From: a virus
IMG/VR virus record: IMGVR_UViG_3300028388_001880
Location: 1-22,295 of that record
DNA: 22,295 nt
Reading direction: 5' to 3' (one strand)
The notes under the pieces are model-generated. The model ran no database searches. It was not told the DNA's origin and saw only the letters and a program-made list of their open reading frames with translations. Position 1 is the stretch's first letter. Every line of letters starts with the position of its first letter. Made by a program: the position numbers and the translations under genes. Shown piece after piece: positions 6,112-14,910 of this stretch.

Positions 6112-6885
6112 ATGAGCACAGAATTAGAATTTCCGGTTGAGGTTATAGAATTACCATCTAAAGGTAAGTTATATCCTGATAGTAATCCACTTTCAAAGGG
6201 TACAATAGAACTAAAATACATGACAGCCAAAGAAGAAGATATTTTGGCATCCCAAAACTTAATTAAAAAAGGAATCGTATTAGATAAACTATTCGAATCC
6301 GTTGTTGTTGAAAAGGGTGTTAATGTAAATGATATTTTCATTGGTGATAAAAACGCAATTCTTTTGGCAACCCGTCTTTTGGGTTACGGTAAAGATTATG
6401 TGGTTGATGTACAAGACCCATTTTCAGGTGAAACACAAAAAGTAACTATTGATTTAGCAAAGATTCAGATTAAAGAAGTAGATTTCAAAAAGTTAAATCC
6501 TGAAAACGAATATGAATTTGAGTTACCATATGGTAAAAAGGAAAAAATAAAATTCAAGTTACTTACACATGGAGATGAAGTAAAAATTTCACAAGAGATA
6601 CAAGCACTTCAGCGTCTTACTAAAGATAAGGATTCAGCAGGACATGAGATATCTACTCGTTTACGTCATATGATAGTAGAAGTGAATGGAAATCGTGATA
6701 CGGGGTATATAAACAAGTTTGTACGTAATTCTTTAATTGCACGTAATAGTAAAGCACTTAGAGAATATGTTGGTACAATTTCCCCTGATTTAGATTTAAC
6801 CTTTGATTTTGTATCTGATATAACTGGCGAGACGGAGGCGCTAACGATACCCTTCGGGGTTGGGTTTTTTTACCCTTCCGAGTAA
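6112..6885 (+). CDS. Baseplate hub/tail assembly protein (T4 gp26-like)
   Basis: 257 aa. The opening F-P-V-E-V-I-E-L-P-S-K-G-K-L-Y-P-D is the hallmark start of the T4 gp26 baseplate protein family, followed by the family's acidic helical block (M-T-A-K-E-E-D-I-L) and a G-D-K-N-A-I-L-L-A-T-R-L-L-G-Y-G segment. The C-terminal half includes a D-P-F-S-G-E-T region and a helical R-L-R-H-M-I-V-E-V-N-G stretch. It lies upstream of the tape measure gene, where tail assembly chaperones lie in other tailed phages. Its last codons (GGG TTT TTT TAC) contain a T7 run and overlap the next ORF in the +1 frame; see the next entry. Stop TAA at 6883-6885. Confidence 0.8.
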   Translation: MSTELEFPVEVIELPSKGKLYPDSNPLSKGTIELKYMTAKEEDILASQNLIKKGIVLDKLFESVVVEKGVNVNDIFIGDKNAILLATRLLGYGKDYVVDVQDPFSGETQKVTIDLAKIQIKEVDFKKLNPENEYEFELPYGKKEKIKFKLLTHGDEVKISQEIQALQRLTKDKDSAGHEISTRLRHMIVEVNGNRDTGYINKFVRNSLIARNSKALREYVGTISPDLDLTFDFVSDITGETEALTIPFGVGFFYPSE

Positions 6886-7090
6886 CTATTCGATACAGCT
6901 TCATACCCAACTTTGGGAAATGGTTCAATTCGGTAATGGATTTACTTGGAAAGATGTTTATCAGATGCCACTCCATTTACGAAAATTCTATTTCAATAAA
7001 TTGAGAGAATTTAAAGAGCAAGAAAAAAAGGAATACGAAAAAATAAATAAAAAAGGTAAAGCGGGACCACCTGTAAGAGTGAGGAAGTAA
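6860..7090 (+). CDS. gp51/tail-chaperone-like ORF overlapping gp26, possibly frameshifted
   Basis: Open in the +1 frame relative to the gp26-like gene from before 6860 to TAA 7088-7090. No ATG occurs until 6920; TTG 6860 would give 76 aa. The sequence N-Y-S-I-Q-L-H-T-Q-L-W-E-M-V-Q-F-G, W-K-D-V-Y-Q-M-P-L-H-L-R-K-F-Y, then a basic coiled helix K-L-R-E-F-K-E-Q-E-K-K-E-Y-E-K, recalls short phage proteins coded just after gp26 (gp51 position) and the C-terminal parts of tail assembly chaperones. It may be made as a fusion: slipping +1 (or -2) on TTTTTTT at 6865-6871 gives a joined product of about 325 aa. Independent initiation at TTG 6860 or ATG 6920 is the alternative. The stop codon sits in the terminator loop. 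Confidence 0.65.
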   Translation: MGFFTLPSNYSIQLHTQLWEMVQFGNGFTWKDVYQMPLHLRKFYFNKLREFKEQEKKEYEKINKKGKAGPPVRVRK

Positions 7091-7108
7091 TTTCCTCACT
7101 TTTTTTTT
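7078..7108 (+). terminator. Rho-independent terminator after the gp26/gp51-like genes
   Basis: AGTGAGGAA (7078-7086) pairs with TTCCTCACT (7092-7100), 9 bp perfect, with a 5-nt loop that contains the TAA stop of the preceding ORF, followed by T to 7108. A strong terminator that uses the final codons as its left arm. It separates gp26/gp51-like expression from the tape measure unit. Confidence 0.88.
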
Positions 7109-7113
7109 ATCCA

Positions 7114-7126
7114 ATATTTATAATAG
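7114..7126 (+). promoter_or_regulatory. Candidate late promoter of the tape measure/baseplate operon
   Basis: ATATTTATAATAG begins 6 nt after the terminator T run and ends 21 nt before the ATG at 7148. It is the only such element before a gap-free run of genes reaching 14910, so it probably drives all of them. Confidence 0.5.
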
Positions 7127-7147
7127 TACAACTATATTTTATATAAA

Positions 7148-7357
7148 ATGGGTAAGAAAAAAGAACTTCAAGAAATTTCGGGTGTTAGTAAGTTTGTAGA
7201 TAAATTCTTCCAAGGGGTAATAAACAATACTGCCGATAGATTTTTGAGTAAAGCAAAATCTTCAGGTGTTAATGATGAAATTATCAATAAGATGAAAGAA
7301 ATCAGCAAACAAACTAAAGAATTAGATGATATAATTAGAAAGTACTCTAAGAAATAA
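7148..7357 (+). CDS. Small helical protein upstream of the tape measure (69 aa)
   Basis: 69 aa, basic and helical: a Lys-rich start (M-G-K-K-K-E-L-Q-E), an amphipathic middle (V-S-K-F-V-D-K-F-F-Q-G-V-I-N-N-T-A-D-R-F) and a C-terminal heptad-like helix (M-K-E-I-S-K-Q-T-K-E-L-D-D-I-I). It ends 3 nt before the tape measure ATG and is first in that operon, so a part in tape measure folding, stoichiometry or tail length control is a fair guess. No family recognised. Confidence 0.7.
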   Translation: MGKKKELQEISGVSKFVDKFFQGVINNTADRFLSKAKSSGVNDEIINKMKEISKQTKELDDIIRKYSKK

Positions 7358-7360
7358 TAA

Positions 7361-9799
7361 ATGGCAACAGAGGACGAAAGAATTAAATTACTGAAAGTAA
7401 TTAAACAACTCCAAAAAGAAATTGTAGAGTTAGAAGAACAACGCTTAGCAATTTCTAAAAAGGATGTTGAAACTGATAAAAAACTCGGACAGATGAAAGC
7501 CGAGTTAGTTGCTCGTGCTCGTGAATTGAGAAAAGCCAACATGGAAATCCGTGATATGGCTAAAGAGTATCTTACTCACCAAAAAGAACAAGAAGCCAGA
7601 ATATCAAGTATATCAGATTCACAATTCTTTATCAAGGATATTGAAAAGAAAAGATTAGCCAACTACAATGGTATTGATACCAAGATATCTAAAAACTTGG
7701 AAACATTCAATGCAATGGCAGATGTGAATATAGAGATAGCAAGTTTATCTTCTGACCAAACTGCTGAACTTGGATTACTTCAAATCAAGTATTTAGAATT
7801 ACAAGAATCTTTAGATTATAGGGGAGCAGGATTAAAAGACCAATTAGAAATACTTGATGAACAAAATCAGAAGGCTACTGCCTATGCCGGAATGTCCGAG
7901 CGTAATAAAGAAATATTAGAAGGACAGCGTCAAGTATTAACAGGAATAAATAAATCAATACAAGGTGTTGTAGAAACCGCTAAAACACTTGTATCAGGTC
8001 CAATGGGTATGTTGGGTACTGCCTTAATTGGAGCCGGTTTTGCAATGGATAAAATAGGTCATGTTGCTCACCAAACGGGTACGTTCTTTAGTGAAATGAC
8101 CCTATCTGCGGCAGGATTAGGAATGGTATTCGAAGATGCAACAGGTGTTGCAACAGGATTGGCATCAGAACTTGGTAGTATTGAAGAAGCAACATTCGGG
8201 GCTCAATTAAGAACAAACTTATTAGCAAATAACTTACATTTAAGTTCACAAGAGGCTACATCACTTATCGGTGCATTTTCAAGATTGAATGATGGTTCAA
8301 CCGATGTTGCAACCGATATGATTACCGCAACCAAGAATCTTGCAAAACAAAACAATGTGATTCCTTCACAAGTAATGCAAGATTTGGCAGGAAGTACCGA
8401 AGCATTTGCATTATATGCCAAAGATGGTGGTGATAATATCGCTATGGCAGCAGTACAAGCTGCTAAACTTGGTGTGAATATGAGTGCAATGACCAATGTA
8501 ACAGAATCCTTACTGGATTTTGAATCTTCTATGGTTAAAGAATTAGAACTTTCTGCTTTATTGGGTAGAAATATAAATCTTAATAAAGCAAGACAACTTG
8601 CGTATGAAGGTGAGATTGGTTCGGCGGTAAAAGAAAGTTTAAAACAATTGGGTGGAGTAGAGGCTTATAATAAAATGGATGTATTCCAGAAAAAAGAAGC
8701 CGCTTCATTGCTTGGTTTAAGTGCGGCCGAGATGGATAAGATGGTTAAGAACCAAGATAAGTTAAATGCTGATGGTTCGGTTCAATTATCACAATCAGAA
8801 CAAGTGTTTAGTTATCTTAGTGAAACCGTTAAGATGATAGGTACTGGACCTTTTGGTGGAATGTTAAAAGCATTGGGTGGAGGTGCAGTAGCACTCGGTC
8901 AAATGGGATTCGATATGAAAGGAATGATTGGAAGTACTGCCAAAGTTGCCAAAAATCTTTTAATGTGGCCTGTTAATAAAATCGGTGGTTTATTTGGTAA
9001 AGGAGTTGGTGGAGCAACTAAATCAATCGCAGGAAAAGCAACCGAAACCGTAAAAAATAAAATACCAACAGGAGCGGGAAAAGGAATGGGAAGTGTTACG
9101 AGTACCATTGAAAAAATAAACCCTGGAAAACTATTGGCTGGAGCAGCTGCAATGGCAATCGCGGCAGGTGCAGTATTTATCTTCGCAAAAGCAACCCAAG
9201 AATTTATGAAAGTTAGTTGGGAAGCAGTAGGTATGGCAGTTGTTTCATTGGCAGCATTAGTAGGTGCAATCGTATTACTTGGAGCATTAATGAGTTCAGG
9301 AGTAGGAGCCGTTGCTATTCTTGCAGGAGCAGCTGCAATGATTGTTATGGCAGGAGCCGTGTGGGTATTAGGTAAGGCGATTCAAGAAATGGCAATTGGA
9401 TTTCAAGCAATGGGACAAGTTGGTAGTATTATTGAAAACTTAGTTTCAATGGTCCCTGCTATTGGAGCATTAACCCTTGCGTTTACAGGATTGGCAGGTT
9501 CACTTGCTTTACTTGGAACGGCAGGATTGATAGCGTTACCTGGCTTGATAGGATTAAGTGTGGCTGCTGAAGGTTTGGGAGCGGTAGCAAATATTCTTGG
9601 CATTGGTGGAGATACGGGAGCAGTAGAAGAAGGTTCTCTTTCTGAATATCAGAGTAAGATGTTAGAAAAAATGGATGTCCTGATAAATGAAGTAAAAGCA
9701 AACAAAGATATTTATTTGGATAGAGAAAAGGTTACTAATGTTGTTATGAAAACAAGTGAAAGAAAAACAGAAAACGTATTTGGATTGAGTGTAGCATAA
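7361..9799 (+). CDS. Tape measure protein (T4 gp29 role)
   Basis: 812 aa. Residues about 1-200 are a long charged coiled coil (K-L-L-K-V-I-K-Q-L-Q-K-E-I-V-E-L-E-E-Q and onward), followed by a Gly/Ala-rich helical region with mixed hydrophobic patches. From about residue 590 to 745 it is strongly hydrophobic and Ala/Gly-rich, typical of the membrane-active segment of tape measure proteins. That part holds a 62-residue repeat: A-G-A-A-A-M begins at residues 593 and 655, and a 15-bp DNA identity (GGAGCAGCTGCAATG) recurs exactly 186 nt apart. The length sets tail length and the protein exits with DNA at injection. Its position after gp26/gp51-like and before tube-end proteins agrees. Confidence 0.88.
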   Translation: MATEDERIKLLKVIKQLQKEIVELEEQRLAISKKDVETDKKLGQMKAELVARARELRKANMEIRDMAKEYLTHQKEQEARISSISDSQFFIKDIEKKRLANYNGIDTKISKNLETFNAMADVNIEIASLSSDQTAELGLLQIKYLELQESLDYRGAGLKDQLEILDEQNQKATAYAGMSERNKEILEGQRQVLTGINKSIQGVVETAKTLVSGPMGMLGTALIGAGFAMDKIGHVAHQTGTFFSEMTLSAAGLGMVFEDATGVATGLASELGSIEEATFGAQLRTNLLANNLHLSSQEATSLIGAFSRLNDGSTDVATDMITATKNLAKQNNVIPSQVMQDLAGSTEAFALYAKDGGDNIAMAAVQAAKLGVNMSAMTNVTESLLDFESSMVKELELSALLGRNINLNKARQLAYEGEIGSAVKESLKQLGGVEAYNKMDVFQKKEAASLLGLSAAEMDKMVKNQDKLNADGSVQLSQSEQVFSYLSETVKMIGTGPFGGMLKALGGGAVALGQMGFDMKGMIGSTAKVAKNLLMWPVNKIGGLFGKGVGGATKSIAGKATETVKNKIPTGAGKGMGSVTSTIEKINPGKLLAGAAAMAIAAGAVFIFAKATQEFMKVSWEAVGMAVVSLAALVGAIVLLGALMSSGVGAVAILAGAAAMIVMAGAVWVLGKAIQEMAIGFQAMGQVGSIIENLVSMVPAIGALTLAFTGLAGSLALLGTAGLIALPGLIGLSVAAEGLGAVANILGIGGDTGAVEEGSLSEYQSKMLEKMDVLINEVKANKDIYLDREKVTNVVMKTSERKTENVFGLSVA

Positions 9800-9800
9800 T

Positions 9801-11612
9801 ATGGCAAGTTTAATAGATTTATTTAAGAATTCAGAATTCGATGTTGCGGACGCACCTGATACTGAAACATTTATCGAACAAGAAACTGATGGAATTCGTG
9901 TAGCAAGTGGGGTTGATTTAAACAATCCTGTTTTCTATGGTAACGAAGCAGTTCGTATTGGTACACGTACAACACGTACCAAAGATACTATGTTAGAAGG
10001 TACTAATCCAACAGGGGGTGAACCTGGTCTATTAGATTCAGCAGTAATAAAAATAACAGGTGGTAGGGTAGAATCATTAACAGATGCGAGAAATAAGATA
10101 AATGATTTTATCGGTATTCCCGAAACACTTATACCAACAAGAGTAGCAGATAAAATACAAAAAGAAGGAAAAACGGTTCAACAGGTAATTGATGAACGTG
10201 AGGGAACTGAATTTGGAAAGTTCTTAAAACAAACGGGTGGTGGTAATTTAGATACTATTGGAAAACAAGCGTTAGGTCAAGGTATCGGAATATTAAAAGA
10301 TAAAGCCCGTACAATATTATTTGGTACTCCGTTAGAACCAACATTACCACAAGAAAATCAAGGCGGTATTATCTTTTCGGGTGACCCTGCTATATCATCA
10401 TTATGGGGTGATACTACTTATACAGAGTATCAAAACGAATTTGATTATAGAAAAGAAGATTTAACCGCAAGAGAATTACAGGAAGATAGTGCTGCCAAGT
10501 TCCAAGTAAATTTGGCGAACTTTTCACCTGTATATGGTGTACAACGTGGTAGTAAAAATATCAGAGATTCAGCAGCTATTGACCCTGAAAGTGGAGTGTT
10601 CTCAGAATATTCACCAATTTCACCATATACCTTAACAACGCCAGGATTAAGAGAACGTTCGTTAGAAGTAAAACGTGGTTTAGGTCTTGATGATTCAGGT
10701 AGGTATCGTGATGAAATTAATAGTACACCCCTTGGTGATATAACAAAAACAACTGAAGAATTAGAAGATTTAGATTTAATTCCATTTTGGGTAAGTAGAT
10801 ATGGAGCAGATAGAAGAATCCATTTTAGAGCCCTTTTAACGGGTATCGCAGAAAATGTTTCACCATCTTGGAATACTAATAAATTTTTTGGGAATCCATA
10901 TTCATTTTATACCTACGGTGGTGTAGAACGTAATGTAAGTTTTAACTTACTAATTTATTGTATGAATGAATTGGAGTTAAACAACAATTGGGAAAAGATA
11001 AACGCTTTAACTCGTTTAACATATCCAACGATAAACGAAAGTAATTATACAAATCCACCAATCATACAATTTAGAATTGGTGATATATATAATAACAAAG
11101 TTGGTTTAATTGAAGCACTTACCTATACACTTCCCGATAACGGAACATGGGAGATAGACCCTGTAATTGGATTGTTACCAAAAATAATTGAAGTTTCTTT
11201 AACCTTCAAGTTTATAGAACAAGAGGGAGCAGAAAATTCATTATATAACTATGAACGTTCACAAGCAGCAACTGCGAATGTAAATAATAAAGTAGCTAAT
11301 CCGATAACAAATCCTGTAACAGGAGTTGGTAATAGTGGATTAGGATATGTAGATACTAAAGCGAAGCCTATTAGTTTGAATATTACAAAACCACAAGTTA
11401 AAGTATTATCCGATAGCAGTAATCTTCTTAAACCTTCTGAAGAAAACGCCCAAGATGATGTTCAACTTGGAAGGTCAGCATATGTTGAAAGAGAAATTAA
11501 ATTAGGTACGAATAATGTTGATGATAATATCAGTAGAGTATTCAGACGTCCTAATTCAAGAATAAACAGAGAATTGGAATTTAGAACACCTAATTCAACA
11601 AGATTAGTATAA
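9801..11612 (+). CDS. Baseplate tube-end protein, likely gp48/gp54-like
   Basis: 603 aa, soluble. The N-terminal 320 residues are variable, Gly/Thr-rich and probably extended. From about residue 323 a conserved domain appears: I-P-F-W-V-S-R-Y-G, then I-H-F-R-A-L-L-T-G-I-A-E-N-V-S-P-S-W, F-Y-T-Y-G-G-V-E-R-N-V-S-F-N-L, W-E-K-I-N-A-L-T-R-L-T-Y-P, P-P-I-I-Q-F-R-I-G-D, and L-P-K-I-I-E-V-S-L-T-F-K-F. That succession is shared by tube-like baseplate proteins that cap or start the tail tube (T4 gp48/gp54 role) in many myoviruses. Placement between the tape measure and the LysM wedge gene agrees. Which of the two T4 proteins it replaces cannot be told by eye. Its stop overlaps the next ATG by one base (TAATG). 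Confidence 0.6.
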   Translation: MASLIDLFKNSEFDVADAPDTETFIEQETDGIRVASGVDLNNPVFYGNEAVRIGTRTTRTKDTMLEGTNPTGGEPGLLDSAVIKITGGRVESLTDARNKINDFIGIPETLIPTRVADKIQKEGKTVQQVIDEREGTEFGKFLKQTGGGNLDTIGKQALGQGIGILKDKARTILFGTPLEPTLPQENQGGIIFSGDPAISSLWGDTTYTEYQNEFDYRKEDLTARELQEDSAAKFQVNLANFSPVYGVQRGSKNIRDSAAIDPESGVFSEYSPISPYTLTTPGLRERSLEVKRGLGLDDSGRYRDEINSTPLGDITKTTEELEDLDLIPFWVSRYGADRRIHFRALLTGIAENVSPSWNTNKFFGNPYSFYTYGGVERNVSFNLLIYCMNELELNNNWEKINALTRLTYPTINESNYTNPPIIQFRIGDIYNNKVGLIEALTYTLPDNGTWEIDPVIGLLPKIIEVSLTFKFIEQEGAENSLYNYERSQAATANVNNKVANPITNPVTGVGNSGLGYVDTKAKPISLNITKPQVKVLSDSSNLLKPSEENAQDDVQLGRSAYVEREIKLGTNNVDDNISRVFRRPNSRINRELEFRTPNSTRLV

Positions 11613-11902
11613 TGGCAAGTAGATATCAAAATAACGAAACTAATAAATTAGATGATGGTAGAGTAGTTTATCGAACTAAAATCTATCCTAAGATACCGTT
11701 ACGAGATGATGATATTTATATCGCAACTCAAACGGGTGATAGATTAGATGGACTTGCATATCAATTTTATAATGATTCATCTCTTTGGTGGATAATCGCT
11801 GCTGCCAATAATATTCATGATGCACCCTTGGGATTGGCAGATGGAACTGTATTAAGAGTACCAAGAAATTATTCAGAAGTTATACGTGATTTTAATTCGT
11901 AA
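11612..11902 (+). CDS. LysM baseplate wedge protein (T4 gp53 / P2 gpX-like)
   Basis: 96 aa. After a short extended N-terminus, residues about 32-86 form a LysM-like domain: I-Y-I-A-T-Q-T-G-D-R-L-D-G-L-A-Y-Q-F-Y-N-D, then S-L-W-W-I-I-A-A-A-N-N-I, then L-A-D-G-T-V-L-R-V-P. The double Trp followed by an Ala-Ala-Asn helix is characteristic of the small LysM tail proteins in baseplates of contractile tails (gp53, gpX). It helps join wedges around the hub. Gene order (tube end, LysM, hub) matches that role. Start ATG overlaps the preceding stop, indicating translational coupling. Confidence 0.82.
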   Translation: MASRYQNNETNKLDDGRVVYRTKIYPKIPLRDDDIYIATQTGDRLDGLAYQFYNDSSLWWIIAAANNIHDAPLGLADGTVLRVPRNYSEVIRDFNS

Positions 11903-11905
11903 GTT

Positions 11906-14296
11906 ATGAACATTTTTCCATTTTTGGGTAGTATAAATCCTACTATATCAAAAACTATAAAAGACAGAGGGGGTAAAAATCTTGATGTTAGTAAATTAAC
12001 ATCATGGATTCGTGTTGCTTCTGCCGTATCTGGTAATGGACATAACGGGTTGGTATTGGAATCTGTAAATAGAGGAAGAACATTTGCTAATACATACGGA
12101 AGAAATTCAGTAAGTGGTGTTGTTGGATTTGATTTTAATGGAAAAGAAGTTTTTGCACCTGATAATGAGCGTGGATTAAGACCTTCACCCGTTGTTGAAT
12201 CTTTAACAATAGAAAATGGTAATCGGGGTTTATCAAGAAAGGCATCGTTTACAATAACTGCATTTACACTTGGTCAAGCAGAAAAATTACTTCAACATTT
12301 TGTAGAACCAGGATTCACGGTATTAGTAGAATTTGGATGGAATTCACCCGATGTAGCCACGAGTAAAATAAATTTGGCAGTAGAAGGTGCGTGTGGATTC
12401 GTAAAAATGAATCAATACAATACCATATTAAACAAGAGATTACAATCGAATGGTAAGTATGATGGTTTTATGGGATATATTACAGGCGGCGGATTATCCT
12501 TCGGTGATAATGAAACATATATAATAAGTGTAGAATTAACTACAATTGGTGAAATACCTACATATCTTCAAACTCATAGAACGCCTGCTAACGAAGAAAC
12601 ACCTGAAAATACTTCCTTAACTTATGATGTTGCTTTAATTGAAGGTGAAGCAAATACGGGAACTGCAAATAAGATTGGCAGAGCATTGTGGAGACAATTT
12701 TATAATAGATTACCTGGCTCAAAAAGAACACAAGCAATAAAAAATTTAATAAACGCTAAAGATATACGTGGTAACTTATTTTCAGAACCATATAATTTCA
12801 TAAATGTTGATGAAAAAATTCGTGAATTTTTCATGGAAGGGGTAGACCAAGCAAAAGTTAATGATATTGATATTGATATTCCAGAAGGTGTGAACCTTAT
12901 TACAGACCAATCTTATGTTAGATTTGAATTGTTGGCAAGAGTATTAAATGAATTTAGTGTAAACTTAGAACCTGCTCCTTCGGGTGAATGTACTGATAAG
13001 TTAAGTACTTATTCATATATAATTGATACTAATTACACAATATGTAGAGGTCATAAATGGATGTTTTCACTTGACCCAACTAAATTATATATTCCTAATG
13101 AATATTCACCGAGATTTGGTGTAGAAGCATTATTTCAATCAAAAGAAGAACTTGATATTGGTTCATTGATTGATTATGAGGGAATTGAAAAAGGTACGGC
13201 AACTATAAATGCAAATCCTTGGAAAGCATATGAAGGTGGGGCTGGGAATTCCTTATATGCGTTTCCACAATCAAGAACGGCACTTCCAAGTGATTTAGGT
13301 GATTCTATACGAGATGTAAAAACACCCGTATGTAATCCGCACACTTGGGGATTTTTAAGAGATTTATATGTAAATCTTGATTTCTTTGTACAAGTGTTAG
13401 AACGTTCTAATTATGTAGCAAAAGATGTAATGTATGAATTATTAAACGGTATATCTGCTGCTGCAAACTCTTATTGGGAATTTGATATTTGTGAAAATCC
13501 CGATAACACAAGGGGAGATTCAAATCAACCCGTTCATATGGTGGTTAGAGATTTAACATTTACAGGAGAAGTAGAACCATCGGAATTTAATGATGAAATA
13601 AAATATCCTACATTTGATTCTATTGGAAGTAAGACCCCGTTTTTGAATTTCAACATTAATATGGATATCCCTGCCGTAATGAGAAATTCTATATTAGGAA
13701 AAGCAAGTTCTTCAGAGGTATTGGTAGAAGGACGGGATTCAGGAATTAAACAATTCTTTGGTGGACAGACTGACCCTGTTAGAGATATATTTAATTCATT
13801 TAAAGTTAAAAAGAAGCCTGCCGAACCAAGTCAAGCTACGGAAGCGCAACCTGAACCTGATGTGGAAGAAATTAGAAAAGCTAATTTAGAAAACTTCGGT
13901 GAGATTGGTACGTTAGTTCCATTACTTAGAGATAGAGATGAAACAAGAGGATGGTGGTATTTTACTAATGCTGATGAAATTGATGTTAGTAATTTAATTG
14001 TTGGTGCGTTTAATGACCCTACGGTATTCAAGATATTAGAATTAAAGTGGTTGCAGAAAGAGTACCCCGCTTCGTTAGATAGTGATAGCAAAGGAACTAA
14101 ATTAAACCCAAGAGTTTTGGGGGTAGAAGTAACTTTTGATATACATGGTATTTCAGGATTAAAAATTGGTGATATGTTTAAGTTAAACCAATTACCAAAA
14201 GGATATGATAAGCCATTTCAGATAATGGAAACATCACATAATTTATCTGATGGACAATGGATAACGAGTGTAAAAGCAAGAATGAGAAATTTATAA
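11906..14296 (+). CDS. Baseplate hub protein (gp27-like, large)
   Basis: 796 aa, large for a hub protein (T4 gp27 is 391 aa). The N-terminal third has R-P-S-P-V-V-E-S-L-T-I-E-N-G-N-R-G-L, followed by K-A-S-F-T-I-T-A-F-T and a P-G-F-T-V-L-V-E-F-G-W-N strand, a beta-rich pattern seen in hub proteins that adapt the tube's symmetry. A middle region with few recognisable motifs (residues about 230-580) may be an insertion. The C-terminal part (K-I-L-E-L-K-W-L-Q-K, then I-H-G-I-S-G-L-K-I-G-D-M-F, and I-M-E-T-S-H-N-L-S-D-G-Q-W-I-T-S-V-K-A-R) is typical of the second tube-like domain of gp27/gpD hubs. A separate spike or lysozyme is not seen in this window. Confidence 0.65.
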   Translation: MNIFPFLGSINPTISKTIKDRGGKNLDVSKLTSWIRVASAVSGNGHNGLVLESVNRGRTFANTYGRNSVSGVVGFDFNGKEVFAPDNERGLRPSPVVESLTIENGNRGLSRKASFTITAFTLGQAEKLLQHFVEPGFTVLVEFGWNSPDVATSKINLAVEGACGFVKMNQYNTILNKRLQSNGKYDGFMGYITGGGLSFGDNETYIISVELTTIGEIPTYLQTHRTPANEETPENTSLTYDVALIEGEANTGTANKIGRALWRQFYNRLPGSKRTQAIKNLINAKDIRGNLFSEPYNFINVDEKIREFFMEGVDQAKVNDIDIDIPEGVNLITDQSYVRFELLARVLNEFSVNLEPAPSGECTDKLSTYSYIIDTNYTICRGHKWMFSLDPTKLYIPNEYSPRFGVEALFQSKEELDIGSLIDYEGIEKGTATINANPWKAYEGGAGNSLYAFPQSRTALPSDLGDSIRDVKTPVCNPHTWGFLRDLYVNLDFFVQVLERSNYVAKDVMYELLNGISAAANSYWEFDICENPDNTRGDSNQPVHMVVRDLTFTGEVEPSEFNDEIKYPTFDSIGSKTPFLNFNINMDIPAVMRNSILGKASSSEVLVEGRDSGIKQFFGGQTDPVRDIFNSFKVKKKPAEPSQATEAQPEPDVEEIRKANLENFGEIGTLVPLLRDRDETRGWWYFTNADEIDVSNLIVGAFNDPTVFKILELKWLQKEYPASLDSDSKGTKLNPRVLGVEVTFDIHGISGLKIGDMFKLNQLPKGYDKPFQIMETSHNLSDGQWITSVKARMRNL

Positions 14297-14300
14297 AAAC

Positions 14301-14708
14301 ATGAGTGATATAAGTAAAAGATATAATGAACTTAAACGAGATAATATTGCTCGTAGATTGAGTATAAAAATCAACGCTTACAAACCAAATCTTACAGAAG
14401 ATGATTTTACTCGTGGTTATGTTACACGTTATTTCGTTCAACGTGTAAATGATAAATCCTCACCTATCTATGAAGTATCGAGTAGAGATTTTACAGGATT
14501 ATCTACAAACCCATTATTAAATTCTACATCTTTACGTTGGAGATTAACTGGTCCAGAAAGACCAGTATATGACCCTAAAACAGGAAGAACACTTGATATA
14601 GGAATCAGAGAATCTAATAAAAAAAGTATAGAGTTGGCTTCTACAACCATGCCAAACTTAAAGTTATACCTTCCAAATACAAAACAGTATGCAAGACCCA
14701 ATGGATGA
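14301..14708 (+). CDS. Conserved baseplate-associated phage protein, unknown (135 aa)
   Basis: 135 aa, 4 nt after the hub gene. Begins with a helical K-R-Y-N-E-L-K-R-D-N-I-A-R-R, then a conserved-looking core R-G-Y-V-T-R-Y-F-V-Q-R-V-N-D, I-Y-E-V-S-S-R-D-F, S-L-R-W-R-L-T-G-P-E, and a Pro-rich end. The Y-V-T-R-Y-F ... L-R-W-R-L-T-G pattern occurs in small proteins of tail clusters, so it is probably structural. No enzymatic motif. Its 3' end overlaps the following gene. Confidence 0.7.
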   Translation: MSDISKRYNELKRDNIARRLSIKINAYKPNLTEDDFTRGYVTRYFVQRVNDKSSPIYEVSSRDFTGLSTNPLLNSTSLRWRLTGPERPVYDPKTGRTLDIGIRESNKKSIELASTTMPNLKLYLPNTKQYARPNG

Positions 14709-14910
14709 TTTAAATAAAGCCTATGAAGAAATCATCGAACCTAAGAATCTTATTAAGAATATGAATTATGATGAATTTGTAGATTGGGCAGAAATAGGTA
14801 CGAAAGAAGATATTGAGTGTGCAATAAGAGTATTTCAAGCGTGGGGATTGAAAGACCATGTTAAAATCATGAAAATAATAATAGAAAGAGAATCTTACAA
14901 AAAAGTTTGA
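14689..14910 (+). CDS. Small acidic helical protein, unknown (73 aa)
   Basis: Reading from ATG 14689 gives 73 aa; a second ATG at 14701 (M-D-D-L-N-K-A-Y-E-E-I) is an equally good start. The 14689 start overlaps the previous gene by 20 nt, the 14701 start by 8 nt. It is a helical protein with motif-like Y-D-E-F-V-D-W-A-E-I-G-T-K-E-D-I-E-C-A-I and F-Q-A-W-G-L-K-D-H-V, resembling a two-helix small domain. It ends the tape measure operon. Its stop codon TGA (14908-14910) overlaps the -33 box of the next promoter. Confidence 0.6.
   Translation: MQDPMDDLNKAYEEIIEPKNLIKNMNYDEFVDWAEIGTKEDIECAIRVFQAWGLKDHVKIMKIIIERESYKKV

Noticed and set aside
6758-6976. Minus-strand ORF over the gp26/gp51-like junction
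   Set aside because: Overlaps two convincing + frames and has low-complexity content; a shadow.
8203-9925. Several antisense ORFs within the tape measure gene
   Set aside because: Long open antisense frames are expected opposite Ala/Gly-rich coding sequence; none has a start context or known motif.
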